NCBI GenBank assembly: GCA_964462985.1
Contig: CAYXAA010000050.1
Location: 1-26,703, forward strand
Origin: CAYXAA01 sp964462985
GTDB lineage: Bacteria; Pseudomonadota; Alphaproteobacteria; Rhizobiales; Stappiaceae
Reading direction: 5' to 3'
DNA: 26,703 bases
Shown: positions 7,613-14,907 of the stretch, piece after piece
Numbering within the stretch: the stretch's first letter is position 1
Layout: each line of letters opens with the position of its first letter
Translations under genes and position numbers: made by a program
The notes under the pieces: model-generated
What the model was told of the DNA's origin: nothing
Database searches by the model: none
The model's input: the letters and a program-made list of their open reading frames with translations, nothing else

Positions 7613-8344
7613 ATGGAATGGATGACCGATCCGGCAATCTGGGCGAGCCTTCTGACCCTGACGGTCATGGAAATCGTCCTTGGCATCGACAACATCGTCT
7701 TCATCTCGGTGATCGTCGGCCGCCTCGAGGCCGCGCAGGCCAAGCGGGCGCGGCAGATCGGCCTGGCGCTCGCCCTCATCTTCCGCATCATCCTGTTGTC
7801 GATGCTGACGCTGCTGATCGGGCTGACGGAGCCGGTGTTCACCGTGTTCGGCGAAGGCGTGTCGTGGCGCGACATCATCCTGCTTGCCGGCGGTCTGTTC
7901 CTGCTCATCAAGGGCACGCATGAAATTCACAAGGAGATCGAAGGAGACGAAGAAGGCACCGAACAGTCTGCCGGGCGCAGCTTCATGGCGGTGATTGCCC
8001 AGATCATCGGCATCGACCTGGTCTTCTCGGTCGATTCAATCATCACTGCGATCGGCATGGCCGAACACATCGGGGTTATGGTCGCGGCCGTGGTGATCGC
8101 CATGATCTGCATGTACGTCGCTTCCGGCACGATTGCGGCCTTCATTCGCGAGCACCCCACGACCAAGATGCTGGCGCTGGCGTTCCTGCTCCTGATCGGT
8201 GTCGCACTCGTTGCCGACGGCCTCGGTTTCCATATTCCGCGCGGTTACATCTACTTCGCCATGGCATTCTCCGCCGGCGTCGAGATGATCAACGTCGTGG
8301 CAAAGTCAAAGCGAAAGGCGGCGCGGGGCGACCACTCAGCCTGA
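7613..8344 (+). CDS. TerC family integral membrane protein
   Basis: A 243-residue multi-pass membrane protein of the TerC/Alx family. The N-terminus MEWMTDPAIWASLLTLTVM followed by EIVLGIDNIVFIS and the internal IDLVFSVDSI repeat carry the paired acidic residues typical of these proteins. Work on Alx, TerC and MeeY-type members links the family to Mn2+ export or metal loading of exported proteins; the exact role here is not known. I chose the ATG at 7613 because it has GGAG 8 nt upstream and gives the usual family N-terminus; a GTG at 7580 in the same frame is less likely. It stands 146 bases after the DUF2182 stop. I looked for the yybP-ykoY manganese riboswitch often upstream of such genes and did not find its signature. 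Confidence 0.88.
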   Translation: MEWMTDPAIWASLLTLTVMEIVLGIDNIVFISVIVGRLEAAQAKRARQIGLALALIFRIILLSMLTLLIGLTEPVFTVFGEGVSWRDIILLAGGLFLLIKGTHEIHKEIEGDEEGTEQSAGRSFMAVIAQIIGIDLVFSVDSIITAIGMAEHIGVMVAAVVIAMICMYVASGTIAAFIREHPTTKMLALAFLLLIGVALVADGLGFHIPRGYIYFAMAFSAGVEMINVVAKSKRKAARGDHSA

Positions 8345-8473
8345 GACCGGGCGTTCCGGAGCGAGCGACTGTTCAGCGTCCCCACCTTGTCGGGAGGCGT
8401 TTGCCTCGTCATGATCCCATCCAACAGGAGGACGGCAACCGCCCCGTTCAGGCGGTCCGACCTGCATCGCTTC

Positions 8474-8480
8474 AGGAGGA
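8474..8480 (+). promoter_or_regulatory. Ribosome binding site of the quinone oxidoreductase
   Basis: A near-perfect AGGAGGA lies 4 nt before the ATG at 8485. It settles the start, although the frame is open for another 28 codons upstream. Confidence 0.7.
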
Positions 8481-8484
8481 AACT

Positions 8485-9462
8485 ATGGTTCAAGCGATTC
8501 GCGTTCACGAGGTCGGCGGACCCGAGGTGATGCGCTACGAAGAAGTCGAGGTGCCGGCGCCCGGTCCGGGCGAGGCGCGTATCCGGCACACCGCGATCGG
8601 GCTCAACTTTCTGGACACCTACTACCGCACGGGGCTTTATCCGGCGCCGGACGGACTGCCCTTCATCCCTGGCAGCGAGGGAGCCGGCACGGTCACGGCC
8701 ATGGGCGAGGGGGTAAGCGGACTTTCGATCGGCGACCGGATCGCCTATGTCGGCCCTCTCGGCGCCTACGCCGCCGAGCGTGTCATTCCCGCCGACCGGC
8801 TCGTGAAGATTCCGGACGGCGTAGACGACAGGACAGCGGCCGCCATGATGCTGAAAGGCATGACGGCGCGTTACCTGCTCAGGCGGACCTTCCGCGTCGG
8901 CCCGGACACCACGGTGCTGTTCCACGCTGCTGCCGGCGGCGTCGGATTGATCGCGGGCCAGTGGGCTGCCCACCTCGGCGCAACGGTCATCGGCACCGTC
9001 GGGTCCGAGGAGAAGGCGGAACTCGCCCGGGCCAACGGCTACACCCACGTGATCAACTACCGCACGGAGAATTTCGTCGAACGCGTCCGGGAGATCACGG
9101 GCGGGCGGCTGTGCGACGTGGTCTATGATTCGGTCGGGCAGGACACCTATCCGGGCTCGCTCGACTGCCTGAAGCCGCTCGGCATGTGGGTGCTGTTTGG
9201 CCAGTCCTCTGGTCCGATCAAGGATTTCAACCTCGGCCTGCTCGCCCAGAAGGGGTCGCTGTTTGCAACCCGGCCGACCCTGTTTACCTATATTGCCAAA
9301 CGTTCCGACCTTGAGGAGACGGCCAGTGACCTCTTCGAGGTGGTCGGATCCGGTGCGGTGAAAATCGCCATCAATCAGGAGTATGCGCTTGCCGACGCCG
9401 TGCAGGCGCACAAGGATCTGGAAGGGCGCAAGACAACGGGGGCCACGGTGCTGGTGCCGTGA
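8485..9462 (+). CDS. NADPH:quinone oxidoreductase, zinc-independent MDR family
   Basis: A 325-residue medium-chain reductase of the QOR/zeta-crystallin type, reducing quinones or reactive carbonyls with NADPH in the cytosol. N-terminal GroES-like part: GPEVMRYEEVEVP, then NFLDTYYRTGLYP (about 41-53) and PGSEGAGTV (62-70). The Rossmann part has HAAAGGVGLIAGQWA (147-161) and GTVGSEEKAEL, the AxxGGVG pattern preferring NADPH. The zinc ligands of alcohol dehydrogenases are absent. Length is normal. It is monocistronic by position: 140 bases separate it from the TerC gene, and a short hairpin follows its stop. No link to the purine genes downstream is evident. Confidence 0.9.
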   Translation: MVQAIRVHEVGGPEVMRYEEVEVPAPGPGEARIRHTAIGLNFLDTYYRTGLYPAPDGLPFIPGSEGAGTVTAMGEGVSGLSIGDRIAYVGPLGAYAAERVIPADRLVKIPDGVDDRTAAAMMLKGMTARYLLRRTFRVGPDTTVLFHAAAGGVGLIAGQWAAHLGATVIGTVGSEEKAELARANGYTHVINYRTENFVERVREITGGRLCDVVYDSVGQDTYPGSLDCLKPLGMWVLFGQSSGPIKDFNLGLLAQKGSLFATRPTLFTYIAKRSDLEETASDLFEVVGSGAVKIAINQEYALADAVQAHKDLEGRKTTGATVLVP

Positions 9463-9472
9463 GGAGGTGAAA

Positions 9473-9490
9473 CCGCCGTTCCTTCGGCGG
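9473..9490 (+). terminator. Short hairpin after the quinone oxidoreductase
   Basis: CCGCCG (9473-9478), loop TTCCTT, CGGCGG (9485-9490), starting 11 bases after the stop and followed by CGATCTTGTT. It has a 6-bp all-GC stem with a modest T-rich tail, so it is a plausible intrinsic terminator separating this gene from the purine island. Confidence 0.5.
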
Positions 9491-9522
9491 CGATCTTGTT
9501 AGCGGCCGAAACAGATAGCGGG

Positions 9523-9541
9523 GGTGCAGGAATCCTGCACC
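9523..9541. promoter_or_regulatory. Near-perfect palindrome ahead of the purine operon, candidate operator
   Basis: GGTGCAGGA (9523-9531) and TCCTGCACC (9533-9541) are perfect 9-base arms around a single A. It lies in the 288-base spacer before uraH, about 210 bases upstream of the TTG start. Such compact dyads are typical of dimeric regulator sites; it could also fold as an 8-bp hairpin with an AAT loop and act in termination after the preceding gene. No regulator gene is in the window to assign it to. A second, imperfect dyad, CCGGTATATGCCGG, lies at 9568-9581 (12 of 14 positions symmetric). I saw no convincing -35/-10 pair in this spacer. Confidence 0.4.
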
Positions 9542-9736
9542 TTCCCTTGCGCTGTGGTGAAGGGGCGCCGGTATATGCCGGGATCGGAGCGCCTCGAGCC
9601 TTCCTCACCACGCCGAGACCGTGGACGGAACCGGCACCCCGCAAATCTACGCTAGTCCCGCGTCGCCGGATGGTGCAGCATATTTGCGCGTGCCTAGATC
9701 GCAGGCGATTCAGGGTAGGGGCTTGCCGTTGGAATG

Positions 9737-9743
9737 AAGGGGA
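9737..9743 (+). promoter_or_regulatory. Ribosome binding site supporting the TTG start of uraH
   Basis: AAGGGGA lies 7 nt before TTG 9751. The nearby ATG at 9734 is in another frame. Family N-termini begin exactly at this TTG. Confidence 0.5.
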
Positions 9744-9750
9744 CGGAGAA

Positions 9751-10101
9751 TTGGGCCGGCTGACGACACATGTTCTCGACACGGCGCTCGGCCGACCGGC
9801 CGAGGGGCTGGCGATCGAACTGTGGCGCATGGACGACGTGCCGAGGCATGTCAGGACGGCCACGACCAACGCGGACGGCCGTGTCGATACACCCCTGCTA
9901 CAGGGAGAGGACATGACCTGCGGGGTCTATGAGCTCCGATTCGCCGCAGGCGCTTATCTGAGGGCACGCGGCGTCACGCTTCCCGAACCGGCCTTCCTCG
10001 ATGTGGTGCCGATCCGCTTTGGCATCGCCGACCGTGATGGGCACTACCACGTGCCGCTGCTGCTGTCGCCATACGGCTATTCGACCTATCGCGGGAGCTG
10101 A
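9751..10101 (+). CDS. uraH: 5-Hydroxyisourate hydrolase (transthyretin-like)
   Basis: A 116-residue cytosolic hydrolase that opens 5-hydroxyisourate to OHCU, the step after urate hydroxylation. All diagnostic features are present: LTTHVLDTALGRPA at the N-terminus (H7), NADGR (R44), GHYHVPLLLSPYGY (H98, H100) and the C-terminal YRGS tetrapeptide that separates these enzymes from true transthyretins. Length is normal. The start is an unusual TTG with AAGGGGA upstream; the frame is open to 9496, but that upstream sequence has no family similarity and low-complexity coding character. It is the first gene of the purine island, ending 5 bases before xdhA. It is thus placed apart from uraD and puuD, whose product and substrate it links. 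Confidence 0.9.
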   Translation: MGRLTTHVLDTALGRPAEGLAIELWRMDDVPRHVRTATTNADGRVDTPLLQGEDMTCGVYELRFAAGAYLRARGVTLPEPAFLDVVPIRFGIADRDGHYHVPLLLSPYGYSTYRGS

Positions 10102-10106
10102 GGCGC

Positions 10107-11582
10107 ATGCGCAAATCGATCCGCTTCCTGCATCGCGGCGCGGTGGTGGAGCTCACGGAGGTCGGACCGACCGAGACGGTGCTCGACTACCTGCGGCTGC
10201 GGGCTGGGCTCACCGGCACCAAGGAGGGCTGTGGGGAAGGGGATTGCGGTGCCTGCACGGTAGCTCTCGGCAGGCTTGTCGACGGCCGGTTGATCTACCA
10301 GCCCATCAATGCCTGCATTCAGTTTCTCGGCATGATCGACGGCGCCGAACTGGTGACGGTGGAGGATCTTGCCGCGGACGGCCGGCTGCATCCGGTGCAA
10401 CAGGCGCTGGTCGATGCCCATGGCTCGCAGTGCGGCTTCTGCACACCCGGCTTCGTCATGAGCCTGTTCACGCTCTACCACGCACCGCATGCGGAGGCGG
10501 ACCGCAAGACGGTGACCGACTGGCTCGCCGGCAACCTTTGCCGCTGTACCGGATATCGGCCCATTGTCGATGCTGCGCTCGCCTCGTGTTTCGACGCGGC
10601 GGATGATGCCTTTTCCTGGCGCGCCCACGAGACGCGGGCCGCGCTCAACGCGCTCGCCGACGGACGCGACGTGTTCATCGGCAACGACGAGCGATTTTTT
10701 GCAGCGCCGGCGACCGTGGAGGGGCTTGCCGAGCTTTATGAAGCTCATCCCGATGCAACGATCGTGGCGGGGGCCACCGATGTCGGCCTTTGGGTCACCA
10801 AGCAGCTCCGCGATTTGCCCAAGATCATCTGGCTCGGGCGCGTCGAGGGTCTCGACCGGGTCGAGATGACGAGCGGTGGCCTGCTGCTCGGCGCGGCGGC
10901 AACCTTCGCCGCAGTCGAGCCGCATCTCTCCCGCTTCGACCCCGATCTTGCCGAATTGTGGCGGCGAGTCGGATCCAAACAGGTGCGCGCCTCCGGGACG
11001 GTCTGCGGAAATATCGCTAACGGCTCCCCGATCGGCGACAGCCCGCCGGCCCTCATGGCGCTCGGCGCCACGCTGGAACTTCGCCAGGGCGCGGCGGCAC
11101 GCACCCTGGCGCTCGAAGACTTCTTTCTCGATTACGGCAAGCAGGATCGCAGACCTGGCGAGTTCGTCACCGGTCTTTATGTGCCGCGGCTCGATCCCGA
11201 TCAGGTGTTCCGCTGCTACAAGATTTCCAAACGGTTCGACCAGGACATCTCGGCGGTGCTCGGCGCATTCCGCTTTACGATCGACGCGGGTCGCATCACC
11301 GAGGCGCGGATCGCCTATGGCGGCATGGCCGCGACGCCGAAGCGGGCGCGCGGAGCCGAGAGCGCGCTGATCGGGGCAAATCCGGCCGAACCGTCGAGCT
11401 GGGCCGTGGCGGTGCGGGCGCTCGCCGACGACTTCAGCCCGATCGGAGACATGCGGGCGAGCGCCGGCTATCGACGCGAGGTCGCCCGCGCATTGCTTGC
11501 CAAGGCATTGGTGGAGGCCGGTGGCACCTCGGACCGGCGCACCCGGATCGTCGGCTACAGGGAGCAGGACGATGCGGCCTGA
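10107..11582 (+). CDS. xdhA: Xanthine dehydrogenase small subunit (2Fe-2S and FAD domains)
   Basis: A 491-residue subunit of molybdenum xanthine dehydrogenase, carrying electrons from the Mo subunit to NAD+. The plant-type [2Fe-2S] domain has C42, C47, C50 and C70 (EGCGEGDCGAC and NAC). The second, helical [2Fe-2S] domain has C109, C112, C145 and C147 (QCGFCTPG and CRCTGYRP). The FAD-binding domain follows from about residue 195, with VAGATDVGLWVTK (220-232) and VCGNIANGSPIGDSPP. The CO dehydrogenase flavoprotein C-terminal domain completes it. Length fits the bacterial XdhA of the two-subunit type. A GGGAG/GAGG ribosome binding site sits inside the end of uraH, 5 bases before, and the 3' end overlaps xdhB by 11 bases. 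Oxidation of hypoxanthine to xanthine and then urate is the expected reaction. Confidence 0.96.
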   Translation: MRKSIRFLHRGAVVELTEVGPTETVLDYLRLRAGLTGTKEGCGEGDCGACTVALGRLVDGRLIYQPINACIQFLGMIDGAELVTVEDLAADGRLHPVQQALVDAHGSQCGFCTPGFVMSLFTLYHAPHAEADRKTVTDWLAGNLCRCTGYRPIVDAALASCFDAADDAFSWRAHETRAALNALADGRDVFIGNDERFFAAPATVEGLAELYEAHPDATIVAGATDVGLWVTKQLRDLPKIIWLGRVEGLDRVEMTSGGLLLGAAATFAAVEPHLSRFDPDLAELWRRVGSKQVRASGTVCGNIANGSPIGDSPPALMALGATLELRQGAAARTLALEDFFLDYGKQDRRPGEFVTGLYVPRLDPDQVFRCYKISKRFDQDISAVLGAFRFTIDAGRITEARIAYGGMAATPKRARGAESALIGANPAEPSSWAVAVRALADDFSPIGDMRASAGYRREVARALLAKALVEAGGTSDRRTRIVGYREQDDAA

Positions 11583-13896
11583 CCGCCCTCCGCACGAATT
11601 TGCCGAGGTCCACCAGCCCCGGCCCCACGACAGTGCCAAGAAGCACGTCACGGGTGCGGCGACCTATGTCGACGACATCCGCGAGCCAGCCGGGCTGCTT
11701 CACGTCGTCCCGGGCTGGGCGCGCGATCATGTCCGCGGCAAGGTCCGAAGTCTCGGCCTTGACGAGGTCCGCGCCGCCCCCGGCGTCGTCGCCGTTCTGA
11801 CGGCGGAGGATATTCCAGGCAGGAACGACTGCTCACCATCGCTTGGCGATGACCCGGTACTGGCAGAAGGCGAGATCCAGTTCTTCGGCCAGGTGTTGTT
11901 CGCCGTCGTTGCGACGAGCCGCGACGCGGCGCGCCGCGCGGCCCGGCTGGCGCGGATCGAGGTCGACCCGCTGCCGCCCGTCATCACGGTCGAGGACGCG
12001 CTCGAAGCCGACGTGACGGTGATGCCGGATTACCAGTTTCGCCGTGGATCGCCAGAGACCGGGCTTGCCACTGCCGAGGAGACCCTGTCGGGCACGATGC
12101 GCATCGGCGGCCAGGAGCATTTCTACCTCGAAGGCCAGGTGGCGATGGCGGTGCCCGGCGAGGACGGCGACATGCTCGTCTACAGCTCCAACCAGCATCC
12201 GTCCGAGGTGCAGCATCTCGTCGCCCGGGCGCTCGACGTGCCGGACGCCGGCGTCACCGTCGAGGTGCGGCGCATGGGCGGCGGCTTCGGCGGCAAGGAA
12301 TCCCAGGCGGCGCAATGGGCGGTGATCGCAGCGCTGGCGGCGCGGGCAACCGGGCGGCCGTGCAAGCTGCGGCTTGACCGTGACGATGACATGATCATGA
12401 CCGGCAAGCGCCACGACTTCCGGGTCGACTGGACGGTCGGGCACGACGGCGAAGGCCGGATTCGCGCCGTTGACATGCGGTTCTACGCCCGTTGCGGCTA
12501 CTCGGCGGACCTCTCGCTCGGTGTCGTCGACCGCACCATGTTCCACGCCGATTCGAGCTATTTCTACCCCGATGCATTGATTCATTCGCGCCGGCTCAAG
12601 ACCGACACCTGCTCCAACACCGCCTTTCGCGGCTTCGGCGGGCCGCAGGGGATGCTTGCAGCCGAGCGAATGATCGATGCCATCGCGATCACCCTCGGCA
12701 AGGATCCTCTCGACGTCCGCAAGCAGAACTTCTATGGCCCCGGCCGCGATATCACGCCCTATGGCATGGCCGTTGAAGAGCACGCCACTTTGCACGCCAT
12801 TGTCGATGAACTGGAGCAAACCGCGGACTATCGGCGCCGGCGCAAGGAGATTGCCGCCTTCAACGCCTCGAGCCACATCCTGAAGAAGGGGCTGGCGCTG
12901 ACCTCGGTGAAGTTCGGCATCTCGTTCACGTTGAAGCACCTCAACCAGGCCGGCGCGCTGGTCCATCTTTACACTGACGGCTCAATCCACCTGAACCACG
13001 GCGGCACCGAGATGGGCCAGGGCCTGTTCCAGAAGGTCGCCCAGGTCGTCGCCGAGGAGTTCGGCGTCACGCCGGACAAGATCCGCATCACGGCGACCAA
13101 CACCGCGAAGGTACCGAACACCGGGCCGACCGCCGCCTCCTCGGGCACCGACCTCAATGCCATGGCGGCCAAGCGTGCCGCCGCAACCATCAAGCAGCGG
13201 CTTGTCGCCTTTGCCGCCGAGCGCTACCAGGTCCGGCCGGAGACGATCGATTTCGGCGGCAACGCCGTGCTGATCGGCCGCGAGGTCGTGCCGCTGGCCA
13301 AGCTCGCCAGGGAAGCGCACCTGGAGCGGATCCAGCTGTCGGCGACCGGGTTTTATGCCACTCCCCACATCACCTGGGACCGGCCGACGGCGAGCGGCCG
13401 TCCGTTCCTCTATTTCGCCTTCGGCGCCGCCTGCTCAGAGGTGACGATCGACACCATGACCGGCGAGATGCGAATCGACCGCGTCGACGTCCTCCACGAC
13501 GTCGGCCGATCGATCAATCCGGCGATCGATATCGGCCAGATCGAGGGCGGCTTCGTCCAGGGCATGGGCTGGCTCACCACAGAGGAGCTTTATTGGGACG
13601 AGGTGGGCCGGCTGCGCACCCATGCCCCATCGACCTACAAGATCCCGACCGCCTCGGATGTGCCGGAGCATTTTCAGGTGCGGCTCTACGCGTCCGAAGG
13701 CAACCCCGAGGATACGATCTACCGCTCGAAGGCGGTCGGCGAGCCGCCGCTCATGTTGGCAAATTCGGTGTTCTCGGCGATCGTCGACGCCGTCGCGAGC
13801 CTTCGGCCGGGCCAGGTGCCGGATCTCGATGCGCCGGCAACGCCCGAAGCCATCCTGCGTGCGGTGGCCAAGATGAAGCGGGGGGCGGCGGCATGA
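11572..13896 (+). CDS. xdhB: Xanthine dehydrogenase molybdenum-binding large subunit
   Basis: A 774-residue Mo-pterin subunit, close to the 777 of the Rhodobacter capsulatus enzyme. Cofactor and substrate residues are visible: GGGFGGKE (236-243), FRGFGGPQ (352-359), GGTEMGQGL (477-485) and AVGEPP with the catalytic base E724. Two residues that set purine specificity in bovine enzyme numbering (E802 and R880) correspond to E243 in GGKE and R321 in VVDRTMFH. They lie 78 residues apart here as in the bovine protein. F355 matches the substrate-stacking F914. This supports a true xanthine dehydrogenase over an aldehyde or nicotinate hydroxylase. I chose the ATG at 11572, with GGAGCAGG upstream, overlapping xdhA; the open frame extends further up without homology. 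The stop overlaps xdhC as ATGA. Confidence 0.96.
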   Translation: MRPDRPPHEFAEVHQPRPHDSAKKHVTGAATYVDDIREPAGLLHVVPGWARDHVRGKVRSLGLDEVRAAPGVVAVLTAEDIPGRNDCSPSLGDDPVLAEGEIQFFGQVLFAVVATSRDAARRAARLARIEVDPLPPVITVEDALEADVTVMPDYQFRRGSPETGLATAEETLSGTMRIGGQEHFYLEGQVAMAVPGEDGDMLVYSSNQHPSEVQHLVARALDVPDAGVTVEVRRMGGGFGGKESQAAQWAVIAALAARATGRPCKLRLDRDDDMIMTGKRHDFRVDWTVGHDGEGRIRAVDMRFYARCGYSADLSLGVVDRTMFHADSSYFYPDALIHSRRLKTDTCSNTAFRGFGGPQGMLAAERMIDAIAITLGKDPLDVRKQNFYGPGRDITPYGMAVEEHATLHAIVDELEQTADYRRRRKEIAAFNASSHILKKGLALTSVKFGISFTLKHLNQAGALVHLYTDGSIHLNHGGTEMGQGLFQKVAQVVAEEFGVTPDKIRITATNTAKVPNTGPTAASSGTDLNAMAAKRAAATIKQRLVAFAAERYQVRPETIDFGGNAVLIGREVVPLAKLAREAHLERIQLSATGFYATPHITWDRPTASGRPFLYFAFGAACSEVTIDTMTGEMRIDRVDVLHDVGRSINPAIDIGQIEGGFVQGMGWLTTEELYWDEVGRLRTHAPSTYKIPTASDVPEHFQVRLYASEGNPEDTIYRSKAVGEPPLMLANSVFSAIVDAVASLRPGQVPDLDAPATPEAILRAVAKMKRGAAA

Positions 13897-14891
13897 GCGG
13901 CAGCACCATCTGGGGTGCGGTGCGCGATGCAATCGAAGCCACCGGCGCCTGCGCTCTCGTCACCGTGCTCGGCGTCGAGGGCTCAAGCCCACGCGAGACC
14001 GGGGCGCGCATGGTGGTGTGGCCCGACGGTCGTTTCTCCGGTACGATCGGCGGCGGCGCGCTCGAATTTCGGGCGATCGCGATGGCTGCCAGGCTTGCCG
14101 CCGCGGGCGAGGAGGGGCTGTGGACGGAAGGCTTCTCGCTTGGTCCGGACCTCGGTCAGTGCTGCGGCGGCAGGGTCCGGCTTGCGATCGAGGTCGTGAC
14201 CGCCGCGCGGCGCGCCGAGGTGGACAGTCTTGCAGCCGCGGAGGCGGAGGGGCGGTTCACGACCCGCGCCGTCGTGTCGGCCGAGGGTCGGGTCGGGCCA
14301 CGCGAACCGATCGACGGCGATCGGGAGATTGCCATCCGGCTCCGGCCGGGCGAACTCGTCGAAACCTTCGGCGCCGAGACCACGCCGGTCGTGCTTTTCG
14401 GCGCCGGACATGTCGGCCGGGCGCTGGTGCTGGCCCTGGCGCCGCTGCCGTTCCGGGTGACCTGGGTCGACGGCCGGCCGGACGCTTTTCCCGCCCGGGT
14501 TCCCGCGTCTGTCCGGTGTGTGGCGGCCGAAGATCCAGCACCCGTTCTGGCGCAGGCGCCCGACGGGGCCATGATCCTGGTGATGACCCACAGCCATGCC
14601 CTAGACCAGGCGGTCGTCCATGCAGCATTGGGCGAGGGACGGTTTGCCTATGTCGGCATGATTGGCAGCCGCACCAAGCGGGCGCGGATCCGCTCTCGGC
14701 TCAAGGCTTCCGGACTCACAGAAGCCGCCTTGTCGCCGTTCGTATGCCCGATCGGCCTGCCGGCGATCCGCTCCAAGCACCCGGCGGCGATCGCCGCGGG
14801 GGTTGCGGCCGACCTTCTGATCCGCCGCGAGGCCCTCGCCGGCCAAGCTGAAGACCGCGGGCTTGCAGCCAAGGCAGTCATCGTCGGATAA
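13893..14891 (+). CDS. xdhC: Xanthine dehydrogenase accessory protein XdhC
   Basis: A 332-residue chaperone that binds molybdenum cofactor, protects its sulfurated form and inserts it into the XdhB subunit. It is not part of the finished enzyme. N-terminal XdhC/CoxI domain: TVLGVEGSSPRETGARMVV (about 24-42), GTIGGGALE (50-58) and QCCGGRV (89-95), where the cysteines are the residues implicated in Moco binding in the family. A C-terminal Rossmann domain follows with VVLFGAGHVGRALVLAL and a late YVGMIGSRTKRARI. Length is typical. Translation is coupled to xdhB through ATGA. It is separated by 16 bases from the transporter ATPase. Confidence 0.94.
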   Translation: MSGSTIWGAVRDAIEATGACALVTVLGVEGSSPRETGARMVVWPDGRFSGTIGGGALEFRAIAMAARLAAAGEEGLWTEGFSLGPDLGQCCGGRVRLAIEVVTAARRAEVDSLAAAEAEGRFTTRAVVSAEGRVGPREPIDGDREIAIRLRPGELVETFGAETTPVVLFGAGHVGRALVLALAPLPFRVTWVDGRPDAFPARVPASVRCVAAEDPAPVLAQAPDGAMILVMTHSHALDQAVVHAALGEGRFAYVGMIGSRTKRARIRSRLKASGLTEAALSPFVCPIGLPAIRSKHPAAIAAGVAADLLIRREALAGQAEDRGLAAKAVIVG

Positions 14892-14907
14892 CAGCCCCGG
14901 GGGATCG

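Noticed and set aside
8251..9411. 386-codon minus-strand open frame
   Set aside because: Antisense to the quinone oxidoreductase, which has a perfect ribosome binding site and complete family motifs.
9496..9750. N-terminal extension of uraH from 9496
   Set aside because: The frame is open, but the extra 85 residues match nothing in the family, which begins at the TTG at 9751 with its own ribosome binding site.
10086..11651. 521-codon minus-strand open frame
   Set aside because: Antisense shadow of xdhA, whose cluster cysteines and domains are unambiguous.
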